A stretch of DNA of 64,000 nt. It comes from Lepiota brunneoincarnata. Taxonomy: Eukaryota > Basidiomycota > Agaricomycetes > Agaricales > Agaricaceae. Positions 30,116-41,742 of the stretch are shown here, piece after piece. The number at the start of each line of letters is the position of its first letter. Position 1 is the first letter of the stretch. The DNA lies in assembly GCA_023014365.1 (NCBI GenBank), contig JAEBUN010000034.1, positions 62,001 to 126,000 of the forward strand, given 5' to 3'. The position numbers and the translations under genes are program-made. The notes under the pieces are model-generated. The model was not told the DNA's origin. It worked only from the letters and a program-made list of their open reading frames with translations, and did no database searches.

Positions 30116-32745
30116 GTTCTAATCCTCAGGGGGGCAGGGCGCGAGACGATGCAGGTGCCAGGGACGTGCGTGAGACCGGTGCTTGGATAGTGCTGTGGTG
30201 TCATCAGCGGCGGTGCATCCTCAATCACACCATCATGGACGACTCACGAGTAGTATATATATAAGACAGAGGCCCAGGCATCTCGGTGCATCGGTCAGCT
30301 CCGGCACTGGGAAAAGATGGATAGGAGGCTCAGGAAGCCTCCAAGATGTTAGAATTCCAATATCCTTTGTAGATATTTCACAGAAGCCAAATCAGTGTTC
30401 TCACTTTTTTGGACCTCTAACTACATTTTCACTTCGAAGCATTTCTCTCAAACTCAGATAGCAAGGCTTTGGTTCTAATGTAAGCATACGCGACTATCTT
30501 CACACCCCAGGCGACGCGATTTACCAGTAGTACCTTGTGTGTTTACCTCCCTACCACCCTCTTGTCACCTCATCATTGTCTCTCAAGAATACACGCCCTT
30601 GTCGCTGTCCACATTCTTGAGCTGATTTCAACAGGTAAGACCAGGGAAATCCTTCAGGAGGTGCTCGGAGATGAGCTAGAATGGTATTAGAGGTGTCAAT
30701 GAAGTCCACAAAAGTGTTAGAGGGCTAAGGATTCATAAGACAATAAGCTTGGGGAATACCGGGGACAGCAACCAAATTTATTCTAGGCCCTTTAGCCGAA
30801 TACCCGAATCGTTTGGCGCTGCTTTCAGTTTCGCCTGCCATGGCTTGGATGCCCATCGATTTCTGCTACTACTGTTTGCCTTTTATATTGCGGTAAACTC
30901 TCAGCCTCATAAAATTGTTACAAGAACTGGGCTTTTTTGTGTACCGGCACTGGTGTTGTGGAAAGTCTAACATATATTCAAAGTCTCTCTTCGAGGTCGA
31001 CGCCTAGTTGTATCATGAGTGGCGCGGCATCCGGCGGTGCCTTTACCCTTGGCGTGAAAGTGGGAGTTGTGTCGGAAGAGGGAGATGCATTGGCTTCCTG
31101 GTTTATCTCGGAGATGGAGGAACCAAGAACTAGATGTGTTGGGGAGCTCGAATCTCTGAGCAGGATGAATTGCCTGATGGGCATAATCGGGTAGGTCAAA
31201 CAGAGATAAGAGTCACAGGCCCTGAAAGAACGGACAGAAACAACCCGGGGAAGGACAATGGAGTGGACTGTTCATGCAGAAAAGAGATGATTTGTGGCGG
31301 AGGTGAGTCGTGAGTAGAACATTTAGTGGGTGATGGTTGGCGGCGTATGTTATGTTTTGCCACTGATTCTTATGTGATGATCCAAAGGTGCTTTTCTCCT
31401 CTTTGACTTGGAGTCAATAAAGTATCGGGTTCTTCATCACCCCGGAAAACCTTATGCCCGCCACATCATACAACCTAACGTTTCACGGTACGTATACAGA
31501 GCCGCCCCCGAAAACGGACAGGCCAAGGTTCGCGACAGTTCCCCCACTCGCTCTTGACAACAATCGGATCCGTCCCACATAAAGTTGTTCCGACGATAAC
31601 GCGCCTAATTATTCCAGGCTAAATTTTGCCCGGGAGGTCGCATAGGGGCCATTCAAGGGTTTCCTGATTCATCTATGATGTTGGCGCACCATGATCGTCT
31701 CCAAACTTCCAAAAGATTGTCATATCAAGCTGATGGAGTAATCCTCCATATATTCCCATTTGTCGAAACACATAGGTTCGAGGATAAACACACTGGTCTG
31801 ATATTACTTGCCTTGGGCTATTTCTACTACCCAGGAGGCACCGGCCCCTCAAATTCGAACATTGGTTTAAACATCTATAACAGGGACAAATCAACATTAT
31901 CCACCTCTATTCATTTTTCAATTACCCCACTTCATATCATCAAATAAATAACTGTAACAGGATGATAGAGGGTTTATGACATAGGTAAGACTATTGCACC
32001 GACAAGTGTTCATAAAATCGTTCGCCACCTGAACAACTTATCCAAGTCCACAAGCGTATTTACATCACGGCAACTTGGCAGCGGAAAGCTCAGATGGAAG
32101 CCAAAGATTTTGACGGAGGTTATGGAGAGTGAAACATAAGAAGCTAGGGAATTGCAGCGTCTCATGCTGCGAGATTGACACTTATAATCACGGATTGAGT
32201 CATGGGTGGCGCGCAATGCGAGAACCACGAACGGCGCCGACGCCCCACCAGACGGGCGCACGGATTAGTACGTACCCCAAAGCAACGGCACTGAAGGTCC
32301 CCACTCAGACAATCAATCCAGTCAAATTTTCGCTAAAAAGCGTCAGATGCAGTGCCATCACCGACATCGGAACACATGTCATCCAGGATAAATGACATTT
32401 AATGACATGGGAGTATGGCACACAACCACATGCCGGGTTTTTTCATGATTTGGAGACTTGTACGATCCGGACGCCCTCAAACGAGTGCCCAGGGCCCCGT
32501 TGATATTCATCTGACAGCTCCGATTTTTGTGCCGCATTCCGAGTATGTCGCAAAACGAGCGTATTATCGTTAGCCGCCAAGAAATCCCCGCATTATTTGG
32601 CCGTCTTTTCGCTTATTTACTTATCTCCGTTTTTCCGTCTATTCCACTCTCTTTCGGGGCATTTATCTTAAAAATGTCCGACGACTCTTTATCCTCTACT
32701 TGGGGTTCCTCCATATCACACAGTGTATGTCACCATAACTTCATT
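30116..32745. other. Long intergenic region without a recognisable gene
   Basis: About 2.6 kb between the NACHT gene and the next supported frame. Short frames occur on both strands but none shows motifs, codon bias or splice structure I can support. A weak TATA-like tatatatata lies near 30255-30265 in the NACHT promoter area. Confidence 0.5.
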
Positions 32746-33057
32746 CTATAAACCCCTTTCTCTGTGGAAAGCTTTATACAGAACTCCATTTTTCCCGTTC
32801 CCGAAGCAGTAACTTAACCCCGTGGAGAGTGGGGGACTCGGTGAAATTGGGACGCCTGGAATGCTAGGCTCCCCACCAACATCTCTGTGGGAGTAACGAT
32901 CTGAGTTGATAACCATCACAAAGCAGATGTCATGTCCTTCTGGAGTGCTGGTAGCAATCGAAAATGACATATTCAGCGGTAAACCATCCTGAAAATACGA
33001 GTATTTGTCAGAGGTCAAGTCTGTCAAAAACATATAAAAGACCTCATACCACATCAT
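32746..33057 (-). CDS. Possible terminal exon of a hypothetical gene
   Basis: From an apparent acceptor (TTTTCAG, near 32996) the minus strand reads about 80 residues (DGLPLNMSFSIATSTPEGHD ... HRERGL) to a stop at 32746. The preceding GTATGAGG...TTTCAG looks like an intron, but the upstream exon would have to lie in the 100 bp before the next gene, so the model is incomplete. No family recognised. Confidence 0.25.
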   Translation of the reverse strand: MMWYEVFYMFLTDLTSDKYSYFQDGLPLNMSFSIATSTPEGHDICFVMVINSDRYSHRDVGGEPSIPGVPISPSPPLSTGLSYCFGNGKNGVLYKAFHRERGL

Positions 33058-33162
33058 GTGTCTCCAGAGTCCTACTCACTCATCGCTCAAAGGTACTTCG
33101 CAGCCTCTCAAACTCTCATATATCGCCCTTGCTCATCCCCTAATTCCAGTAACCACTACACA

Positions 33163-33435
33163 ATGCAATTCAAAGGCCTTATTGTCGCTGCAACACTCGC
33201 CATGAGCGCATCTTCTGCCCTTGCCGTTGATGGCATTTTCTGGTGCAATGCCGTCAAGGGACCCACTGCCGACTGTGTTCTGCCTGGCGTTGGACCTACC
33301 TATGAATGTGGTCACGCTCAAGGAGCGTCCGGGTACCAATCCAGCTCTAGCAAGAAGTATTGGGAAACTTTGACGAGCTGGGGTAGATTTTCTGATTGCT
33401 GCCACAATGCTGGGAAGGGCGCTTGCCAGGGGTAA
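33163..33435 (+). CDS. Small secreted cysteine-rich protein
   Basis: A single-exon frame of 90 residues starts at ATG 33163. The first 21 residues form a clear signal peptide (MQFKGLIVAATLAMSASSAL, then Ala before the likely cleavage at A/VDG). The mature part of about 69 residues has six cysteines (WC, DC, EC, CC, AC) suited to three disulfides, with Gly/Ser-rich spacers. No transmembrane segment or GPI signal is seen. Secreted proteins of this size and pattern include effectors and antimicrobial-type peptides. The function is not known. Confidence 0.7.
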   Translation: MQFKGLIVAATLAMSASSALAVDGIFWCNAVKGPTADCVLPGVGPTYECGHAQGASGYQSSSSKKYWETLTSWGRFSDCCHNAGKGACQG

Positions 33436-34110
33436 AAGAGCATAGCACAGTCGACTGGAACGTGAGATGAAATGATTTCATGTTCATGCTCTCGCGTGCA
33501 GTATGATAAATTCTTATATTATGTTCCCACCACGATAAATTGATTTTGTACACCCTCAATTTTCATGTTCTGTTGGCCTTGCAGCGTCCTGCGTACCGAT
33601 CATCTCACGATATGCGATTACTATGTATATGGTAGAGAGACTCGCCAAGGGTCGTTGACAGCCTTTGGGCAGGGACACGTATATTCTCAACCACCGTGCA
33701 AGCCTATTATGTTTTCAACGCGCCTCAACGTATCCGTTCGGCTGTCTGACACCTTGTGGGCCGTCTGAGCTGCAGATCCGGGTTACAACACATGCCTCTG
33801 TCTACCTGCAGGTTGAAATCAAAAAGCCTACTCCACGGGAGTGAAGGCCATCCCCCACTTTCCAACTGACGGTAACGCTCAATGGCGTGGTTGTAGCGCT
33901 TGAATCAAGGATGTGGGGACGGCTCTCTGGTTACGCTCGGATACCTTGGCTCCTGAAGAGGATGACCCCACCGGGGAAGCTCGTCTCGTCTCGAATTATT
34001 ATATTATGTTTTGTTCCACGCACACGCGCATACGCACACTCTCTCCGAGAGGTCAAGAAGACGAGCCCAACGGCTGATGGACGCAGTCATACTCGCACTC
34101 AAGCCATCCC
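33436..34110. other. Intergenic region, no gene seen
   Basis: 3' flank of the small secreted protein and spacer to the NACHT relic. Only short overlapping frames without recognisable motifs. Confidence 0.5.
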
Positions 34111-34720
34111 ATCATCATTTCAAGAAGATCACGATGTCACGGCGAATTTTTCGCTTCATCCAAGGCATCCGGAGCGGTTTGAGATCCCTAATAAGCTCGC
34201 TGAAGGAGGCATGAAAGCATTGTAAGCGCACGTGATGTGTTCGGTTGAGGGGAGGAATCTCCATTACAACATGTAGCCTTCGGAAACAACTATATAAAAT
34301 ATATTTTGCCTGAGATGGAAGAAATTCGAGACATATTGAGCGGAGAGGCCATGATCTGGTAAGAGGATGCATAGGCGGGGAATACGCATGGTAGTCGGAA
34401 GTGTGTCATTTGGAACATCAGAAAGGATTTGTCGGTGAAGGAGATCTAGCGCATACAGGAGGCTAACGGCTCCAAACATCCTCGACCCATAAACCGAAAC
34501 GAAGACACATTTCAGATTGTGCTTTCTGTTGCTGCGTAGAAGCGAAAATGAAGAGTCCGGATGAGGCTGATGCACGACCTAAAAGTTGGATCAACTGGGT
34601 ACCAGGTGGCCATGGCTCGTCTTAGGCTTTTGAGATGCCACCCCGGTTGACTGCAGGTCATCCGCAATAAAGAGGATTCACCGGCCAGTCGGGTGTACGC
34701 TGCATGGGGACTGGAGATAT
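34110..34720 (-). pseudogene. Decayed NACHT-family gene fragment
   Basis: Minus-strand pieces in shifting frames parallel the middle of the NACHT gene at 28.4-29.6 kb. ALDLLHRQILSDVPNDTLPT matches ALDHLYHRILSDIPTDTLST, and CFRRLHVVMEIPPLNRTHH with CFHASFSELIRDL matches the part just before its C-terminus. Frameshifts and loss of the P-loop region show it is a remnant. It lies about 4 kb from the intact gene in the same orientation. Confidence 0.75.
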
Positions 34721-34812
34721 TGGGGCCCTGTGCTTCAAAGGTTACAAGAGAAGAGAAGCGAGACGATGATCAGCAAATGGGATATATAATGTAAAGACTC
34801 ATAAAATTGTAA

Positions 34813-34898
34813 GCATTAATGGGGTAGTGGTAACCTGGGTCGTTGCCATTCTCGAGCGTGAGCTCGACCCGCCGGGGGTTCGATTCCCTCTTAATGCA
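34813..34898 (+). tRNA. tRNA-Gly (anticodon GCC) with a 15-nt intron
   Basis: The sequence folds as a tRNA: acceptor stem GCATTAA with TTAATGC and discriminator A, D-arm GGGT-AGTGGTA-ACCT, anticodon stem GGTCG with CGACC, and a T-arm with TTCGATT loop. The anticodon GCC is at 34845-34847. A 15-nt intron (34849-34863) lies at the standard place after base 37. Five T follow at 34906-34910, the expected Pol III stop. The internal A and B box sequences (TGGGGTAGTGG, GGTTCGATTCC) are intact. Confidence 0.9.
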
Positions 34899-34905
34899 GC
34901 TTCAG

Positions 34906-34910
34906 TTTTT
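34906..34910 (+). terminator. Pol III terminator of tRNA-Gly
   Basis: A run of five T eight bases after the tRNA 3' end, followed by a further T-rich stretch. Confidence 0.7.
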
Positions 34911-36126
34911 GTTTTCTCTCAGTGGGTGTTTTGTCCTCCAAATGACCTTTACCCCTTTTGGGTAATTTCGCAAGACTCTGACTGGGATAGCTACCGGTGT
35001 GTGGCTTCTTGCTGCAGCTAGGATTATGAAACCCACTTCAACATTCCAACTCACTAACCAGCTGTCAGTAAATAAGTGTTGGTTGTAATGATGGAAAAAT
35101 TTCCAGTGGGTGACGATTAACAACGTATAATCAGCGCTGGGTCGCTGTTCTCCAGCAGGCGTTATCCAGGCGCATGATAGATGGGTGTGGAGCCAGCTAT
35201 AGCCGCGGCGGTAGAGGGAACATCGTACTAAGCTTCACATACTTTACACGTGGAGGGTTGAAATTAGCCACACCGCGGCAAAAGTGGCTTATCAGGTCAT
35301 CTCTCACCGTATTGGGTAGCAGGTACAGTAAGGCACAGGGCTGGGCTGGCGTGTTCCGTCGCTTCTATTAGGAAGGCCGATTAATGAAGTCTGCTTTGGA
35401 AGTCAAGGTAGATGTTGATGCCATCTCAAGAGCTAAGAGAAAGTGGCCACTGGGCACGCTTCGGTAACATTCTCGATGCCCATAAATTTCTCAACCTGAG
35501 CTGATTGTCGACTCAATGAGGAGTCGCAGCATGCTAGTTGGTTCAATACTGGTTTAGAAGTGTGCAACGTCTGTCGCGCTGAGAATGACGGGAGTCGTGC
35601 CTCGCCGGAAGTAAGCAGGGTCATGAGCGCTCGAGCCTTACAAGCTTCAGGCTTCGCTTTTCTAGAGTTCCATTTCATAACGCCAAGCCGCATCATAATC
35701 ATCGGAATGGTGGGTTGCCACATGTGTGCCGGGCTACTGGTGATCAGCGTGGTGCGTCCGGAGAGGAGGCACTGTTGCGTCTCACAAAAGATTCGAGCTT
35801 TCCATTGTTTCGAGGGCTGGAAGAAGGATGTTCTGTCAAAGTAGCAACAGGGATCGAAGGTAGGCTTTAGTGTAAAAGCATAGAACAAGATGACTAATGC
35901 AGCAGATCACCAAGGGAACGGCTTGTGACAGAAGGGGTAAGGCCGGCCGGAACCCTGGGAGATAACCGGCGATATAAATACCGGCATCAGAGTTTGTTGG
36001 ATTTTCTCAGATCCCCCGCGACGTTTGCTCTCTCACCGACTCTTGTCCTCCCCCCCTCATCTGCAACAGCAGCGAACAGCCGTTCTTTAGTCACACTCGT
36101 TCTTTTATTTCACAGACCAAGCAGCA
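34911..36126. other. Intergenic region; competing frames at 35.4-35.9 kb not called
   Basis: A 151-codon minus frame (35433-35888) and a 94-codon plus frame (35560-35844) overlap. Neither has a motif I recognise. The 36000-36126 part holds the LysM gene 5' region, with pyrimidine-rich stretches typical near fungal transcription starts. Confidence 0.4.
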
Positions 36127-37060
36127 ATGTTCACCGTAAAGACATTCGCTATTGTTTTCGCCGCGTCCTTTGTCCACTGTGTGTCCAAGTCTTTTGTTTA
36201 GGCGCTCGAACCATTGACTCTGACGTGTTATACCTTCAGCTGCTCCTCGCTCATGCGTGCACGAGGAAGTACACTGTGAAGGAGGGAGATATCTGCGACA
36301 GCATTTCCGCAGCTAACCAAGTCTCGACGTGAGTGTGCCCATTGTTCTCAAAGTACAATGGAACTGGGCGAGCTGACAGCTTACTAACAAAAAAAAACAG
36401 GTACCAACTTGCCGTCGTCAACCGCGACCGCATTGACTCCACATGCAGCAACCTCTTGCCTGGAGATGAGCTTTGTCTTGGTCAAGAGGGTGAAGATTGC
36501 TCCACCACCTACGTAGTTCAGCCCAACGACACCTGTGATGGTGTCACCCAAGCGCACGGCCTCAATTCGACTATCCTCTCCCTCAACAACCCTCAGATCA
36601 GTGACTCTTGTGAAAACCTCTACGTAGGAGAGGTAAGTGTTGGTGATTCCTAGCGTAGCTTCATTTCCGCCCCTGGCGCCTAATATCTTCAACCATGAGA
36701 CTTTCTGCTAATCATCGTTGATTTTCACAGGTTCTGTGTGTTGCCCAGACTGTTCAAGTCCCTGAGACGCCTGCGGGCGAGCTCCCGGCAACCACTATCC
36801 CCGTTACTGCGACTCCTGCCAACCCATCGGCTACACCCGTGGCTGCCGATCCCTCTCCCGCCCCTGCACCTGAGCCGACACCCGCTCCTGAGCCCGAGCC
36901 AACACCTGCTCCAGGCCCATCCGATAACAAGAGCGACAACAAGGGCGACAACAAGGGCTACAACCACGACGATGCCGATGAGGACTGCGATGACGACGAA
37001 GATGACAATGACAATGAGGACATTGACGATGAGGATCTCCCCTACTGTGATGAGATCTAA
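36127..37060 (+). CDS. Secreted LysM-domain protein with acidic tail
   Basis: Four exons (36127-36180, 36240-36328, 36401-36632, 36731-37060) with GT-AG introns of 59, 72 and 98 bp give 234 residues. A signal peptide (MFTVKTFAIVFAASFVHC) is followed by two LysM domains, about residues 29-74 (YTVKEGDICDSISAA) and 84-129 (YVVQPNDTCDGVTQA), each with the cysteine pattern of fungal LysM proteins. A Pro/Ala/Glu repeat (PAPEPTPAPEPEP) and a tail dominated by Asp and Glu follow. LysM domains bind chitin; secreted ones in fungi can shield hyphae or hide chitin fragments. No enzyme domain is present. The intron 1 donor could shift by two bases. Confidence 0.87.
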
Positions 37061-38019
37061 ACGACCCTTACCCCTCTCCATCAACACGCTTTCTCCATAC
37101 CTGCGCCTTTCTCATTACATACACCCTTTTTTCTCTCTGCGTCACGTTTTACCACCCCCTTTACGTCCCCCCTCTCTGACACAATACCCGCGCTCCGTCT
37201 ATTTCTTGAGCCTACCTTCGGTTCTGGTTTATTGTTAAATTCCTGTCCATAAGTATATATACCGCATAACTCTGGTGTATCGCTTTTTTCCTCTCTTTAT
37301 CTCCCCCTTTTTCCCCTCCTTCCCGCGATCCGCTTTCGTCCTCGCTTATCCCCCCCCCCCCCCCTGAGTGGGAAGCGGGCTGGCAACGTTAGTGCTCGGC
37401 AGTCTCTGCTTGAAGCGAGATACCCCCTCCCCCTTTGTGTTAGCTACACCGGTTTTTGTAGTTTTTGGTAGCGATCTCTGCTTCATGCTGTTTTTGCCTA
37501 GTGCAGAATAGTATTAATGTATACCCTCGATTGGGTCTTGAGCGTCTATTGGAAGCAAGGAAGTGGGGATGAAATGAATGGGAAGAGTGGAGTACATATA
37601 TGTAGGAGGCGAGATTGGTGATTCTCTTTTGTACGAATCGGGATGAACATTGTAAGTCGCCCCTCGACAAAGAAAGCGCCAATAACTGTTTTCATTAAAT
37701 CGCACTCCTTTCAGTACTAAACAAAGCATGCGCGACCAACATCCCCCCCCCCGCTGTCCATCCCTCTCCTGAAATGCATTTATTATCTAGGGGACGAGAA
37801 ATATCGCTAACTATTCCGCGCGCGTTTGCGAGACGTATTCTTGGCCCGCACGGCTGTTGACATTGGAACCCTGCGGCAGGGTCTCGAGAACTCTCAACTG
37901 TAAGGTTATACAAATGCAGTTCCGCAAACGAACGTCTAGAAACCGCAACGAAGAGACAGTATTAGGATTATTTTCACTATTTAGAAAAGTGAGCTCTCTC
38001 GCTCCATCAGTTCCCAAGC
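37061..38019. other. Intergenic region between convergent LysM and YIF1 genes
   Basis: 3' flanks of two convergent genes. A poly-C tract lies near 37351-37365 and another short one near 37744. No supported gene. Confidence 0.55.
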
Positions 38020-39418
38020 TCATATCCTCACAAGCACAGCCATATAAAGAATCTGGAGGACGGCCTCGAAGAACAGAAAAGTGATTCTCCTTCGGCGCTG
38101 AGCAGGATTAACCGTTGCCGTCGTCGTTGGATTCGGGTTTGTTGAGATGGATATTGAAGGGTCGGGAAGGACAACCGAACGTAATGATCGGAGCTGCGAG
38201 AGTGGGTAGTTGAGCGGCAGGTAACTTTCATAAAGCTACGGTAAGCTTACGAGGAAAAAGGCGTTGGCGAGGAAAGAATAGACGAAAACGAGGGTCCGTA
38301 GAGGGGCGGAAAACCGTAGGAACCCTGCCGCGATTGTAACAATTACGCTAAAAGCCGCAGTCAGGATCGAACAAATAGATTAACTTTGCAAGCGGCACCC
38401 ACCCAACAAACTTGTAGCCTCCGTAAGCGATCAAATCGACAAACTGACTCGAACCCTGAATGTTGAGGAAATAGCACCCGAGTTTTACAAAGATAAAGTC
38501 TAAAAGGACCACTGCAATTGCCCGCGAAGCAGTTTCTCCTAAAATCTTGGGGGATAGCATAAGCTCTCAGAACAGGTGTGTATACGAGAGTGATGACCGA
38601 CCTTGGGATCAAAGTTTTTCTCCAAGCCTTTGTGAATGGCAGTCAACAGGATATAGGTGACGATTGCCATGACTGTATTGCTCTATCTCAACAGTTGCAT
38701 GGTATCGAAATAAGTGGGTTTGCCTACCAGGGATATAGAGATCCGGGCTGTTAATATCCTCTCGTGGGGATTGCCATTCGCTCTGGCCGTTTTCTGCCCT
38801 CTTCACTTGACGGGCCCAAGGCTTGTGGGTCCAAGGGAATAGAACAAGCCTGAGCTTGTGCATGACATAGGAATTAGACACATTGAAATGATGCTTTATG
38901 TAGGTAGACGGGAAGAGTGTGCCAAACTATAAAAAGTGATCCGTAAGCGCCTGCCGGAGACATACAATGGATAGATCAAATGCGCAGAACCAATCACTCA
39001 CATTCTTTTGCATATACTCCTGACCTGCAGCGACGGCACTAGAACCGAGCTGCATCCCCAATTGCGCCGTTGTACCGTCAAGCCCCCAGGCACCAAAGTC
39101 CGGCGACCCGCCAGTCCCGCCGCTCGCTTGGGCCATATTCCCCGTCGGTGGCTGAGCTTGGTATCCATGTAGATGCTGTGGTTGTGGCTGTGGCTGTGAA
39201 TGCGCAAAGGGACTCGTGTATGCCTGTACATTTGCTGGAAGATGGGAGTACCCCTGCATGTGTGGAACTGCCGAGTGTTGTTGTGGTCCCGGGGACGAAG
39301 AGAAGCGCTGGTAACCGTGTGGAGAGACAGGAGTTGAGGGTGGTTCTGGAATGTATGCTGGGTGGGTTGGTACTGGGTGACGAAGGGGAGGAGGAGACTG
39401 CGACTGGAACTGCGACAT
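38020..39418 (-). CDS. YIF1: YIF1-family Golgi membrane protein
   Basis: Six exons (39418-39002, 38926-38728, 38672-38602, 38545-38403, 38347-38251, 38193-38020; introns 75, 55, 56, 55 and 57 bp) give 366 residues. The cytosolic N-terminus is Pro/Gln-rich. Then come the family blocks HHFNVSNSYVMHKLRLVLFP and PREDINSPDLYIPVMAIVTY, several membrane spans (AIAVVLLDFIFVKLGCYF, LVFVYSFLANAFFL) and the typical end LQILYMAVLVRI. YIF1 works with YIP1 in Rab-GTPase handling and ER-to-Golgi vesicle traffic. All splice joins keep the frame and restore conserved blocks, so I trust the model. Confidence 0.93.
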
Positions 39419-39879
39419 GGACTCAGTATACTCAAGCAGACGTGGGTGCGTGTGTGCAAACAACAAAAACACGTCAGGTGTCACACTGTCACGTCTACTA
39501 CTTCGACAAGCGACTCAAATCATCAAGCCGTAACGAACAAGTGACCTTAGTATGCTTGCAATCTATGTCGTCTACACCTCATCTGTTTACCTCCCTCTTC
39601 TTTTCCCCCCTGAATATACATTTTGTTCACCTTAGAGTGATTTCAACAAGCCAAGCTCATCATACAATAAACGTGACCTTGGGGCTATAGAATGGAACAA
39701 GATGTGAACCGCTGTGTTTGCAGGTAGCAGAGCGGCAGCCCACCGGGTATATTTCATTTTAAAAGGCAAATCGGACTGGAAATTGGACTCGCTTTCGTCT
39801 ACCAGTCCCGCCCTGTTGATGACTGGAAAAATGTGACAATGTGAAGCCCCTTTCCATGTAGCGTGGTAGTGACGATTGC

Positions 39880-40443
39880 TTACGCTGTGTTGCGAGCAAG
39901 AGGGCTAGGGCCAGCGAGAGGGCTATCACCAGCAAGGGGACTCTCTCCAGCGAGGGGACTAGGGCCGGCAAGGGGGCTCTCGCCATCAAGGGGACAAGGG
40001 CCGGCAAGAGGACTCTCTCCGGCAAGAGAATTGTCACCAGCAAGAGGACTCTCGCCATCAAGGGGACAAGGGCCGGCAAGAGGACTCGGGCCAGCAAGAG
40101 GACTCTCTCCAGCAAGAGGATTGTCACCAGCAAGAGGACTCTCGCCGGCAAGGGGACAAGGGCCGGCAAGGGGACTTTCGCCAGCAAGGGGACTTTCGCC
40201 AGCAAGAGGACTCTCGCCGGCAAGGGGACAAGGGCCAGCAAGGGGACTTTCGCCAGCAAGAGGACTCTCGCCGGCAAGAGGGCTGGGGCCAGCGAGGGGA
40301 CTAGGACCGGCAAGAGGGTCATCGTCATTTGTTGACAGCCAGTGGTGTCTCGATACAACTTCAGGCTCTACCGTTGTCGACATGAGTGTGGATAAACGTC
40401 TCGGTTCGAGTTTATGCCGTGGGCTTCTGTGGAGGACATTCAT
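39880..40443 (-). CDS. Tandem hexapeptide (PLAG) repeat protein, copy 1
   Basis: The frame starts at ATG 40443 (MNVLHRSPRHKLEPRR), has about 40 non-repetitive residues, then 24 six-residue units built on (E/P/D)(S/C/N)PLAG, encoded by 18-bp repeats (about 40317-39886). It ends with PLAR, near a possible intron donor (GC|GTAAGC, near 39877), so further exons may follow. Because 18 is divisible by three and the unit lacks stops, other frames on both strands are open too; this frame is chosen because its unique N-terminus resembles that of copy 2. No signal peptide or known domain. It may be an intrinsically disordered protein, or a non-coding minisatellite. Confidence 0.4.
   Translation of the reverse strand: MNVLHRSPRHKLEPRRLSTLMSTTVEPEVVSRHHWLSTNDDDPLAGPSPLAGPSPLAGESPLAGESPLAGPCPLAGESPLAGESPLAGESPLAGPCPLAGESPLAGDNPLAGESPLAGPSPLAGPCPLDGESPLAGDNSLAGESPLAGPCPLDGESPLAGPSPLAGESPLAGDSPLAGPSPLARNTA
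39886..40317. repeat. 18-bp minisatellite, array 1 (about 24 units)
   Basis: Units such as tcgccggcaagaggactc vary at a few positions (cca/ccg, aag/gag, gggg/gagg). Variation is shared between neighbouring units, as expected for slippage or unequal exchange. A second array of the same unit lies at about 41780-42030. Confidence 0.9.
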
Positions 40444-41742
40444 GATGAGAAGACAGTATAAGCAGTCGATTTAGGGGCGGAGAGTGGGGTAGAAACCTAT
40501 TTGCAAAAAAACTTGCATGTACGAGGACTCCAGCCCCACTTGTGGAGTTGGCTCCAAGGCTCCATATGAGCTGGATGCCGTGGTCATATGTTCATGTTCA
40601 GTATTTCAAGCCTCGGTCGAACTGTATCGCATGTGGTGAATCGTGGCCGTGCTCAACTCCAGTATACCCATCATGTAGGTTGTTTATCATCCTTTTAACT
40701 CGGTTCATGGACTACGCAATCATTCCTCAACGCAAGCTAGAAATGGAGTGGCTGTCAAGGCGCATGATTGTTGTATGAGCTGGAGCGGGAGCATTAGACG
40801 GTTAGTCGTTGCGGAGGGAGAGAATCAAGTTGAGAGTGCGCTTTTGTAAATATTTATAGCTGCCCCATTATCTCCCCCTTAATGCTTAAATTCGCACGTA
40901 GCCTCTCTTCTTCCTGAAGCCACCACGGGAGCTCGATTCTCCACCCCTCGATCACAATCCCACCCACACTCACGCAAAGTCGGGATGAGAGGGCGGAAAA
41001 TGGGATATATGCCCACGACATTTCTGGCAGTGTGGCAACAACATCATGCTTTCCCTCATAAAGGCACCGGCGCAAAGCTTGACAGTTGTCTTGCTGCTAC
41101 TAGTGAGTGCCGTCAATGGGGCCATTTACTCCAAGTTCGAGGACGTGCCATAGTCCGCAGGTTTCGGCTTTATTATCGTTGGAGGTAGGCTTCTCTCCGT
41201 TACGCACGGGACACTCAGTAATGGGAACTAGGCGGGACCGCTGGAAACACACTTGCAAACAGACTTACCGAAAATCCCAACTTCTCCGTTCTAATAATCG
41301 AAGCCGTCTGCAAAGCTTTCTAGTGCTTACCACCTAAAATGATGACGTCTGTGGATGGACATTGGAGAGACATTGACAACAAATGAAGGTGCATATGCCT
41401 GTATCTACCGGATCAACGCTCAGCTATGGGTGATTTCTTTTACTCTCAGCTAACGATAGCTTGGCTCATCCTCTGTTTAAGCTTGACCCATTACGTTACA
41501 CGATGCATACCACCAAAATACTTTCAGGTGGAGGCACATTTGTAAGATTGTCGTGCGACGACCGAGAACTGGGTCTAGGGAATCCAAGATAGGTACTGTA
41601 TTTGGAGCCCGCACGGCTGGGGCTCACCATGCTGAAACAACACAGTTCATCCTTTTTCACCAGAGTCTGCTTCGTCCCCCGGTCCCGCGCTACCGGTGAC
41701 TCGTCGGTGAAGTGTGACGTGGTGACGTCTTTGGGTGAATGC
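40444..41742. other. Spacer between the two PLAG repeat loci
   Basis: About 1.3 kb with only short, unsupported frames. No motif recognised. Confidence 0.4.

Noticed and set aside
35433..35888. 151-codon minus frame overlapping a 94-codon plus frame
   Set aside because: Neither strand shows a family motif or splice structure, so there is no basis to choose.
39759..40358. Leucine-rich alternative minus frame through PLAG array 1, looking like a membrane protein
   Set aside because: It is the frame-shifted reading of the 18-bp repeat. I preferred the frame whose unique N-terminus is shared with copy 2, though the choice is not proven and is listed as a test.
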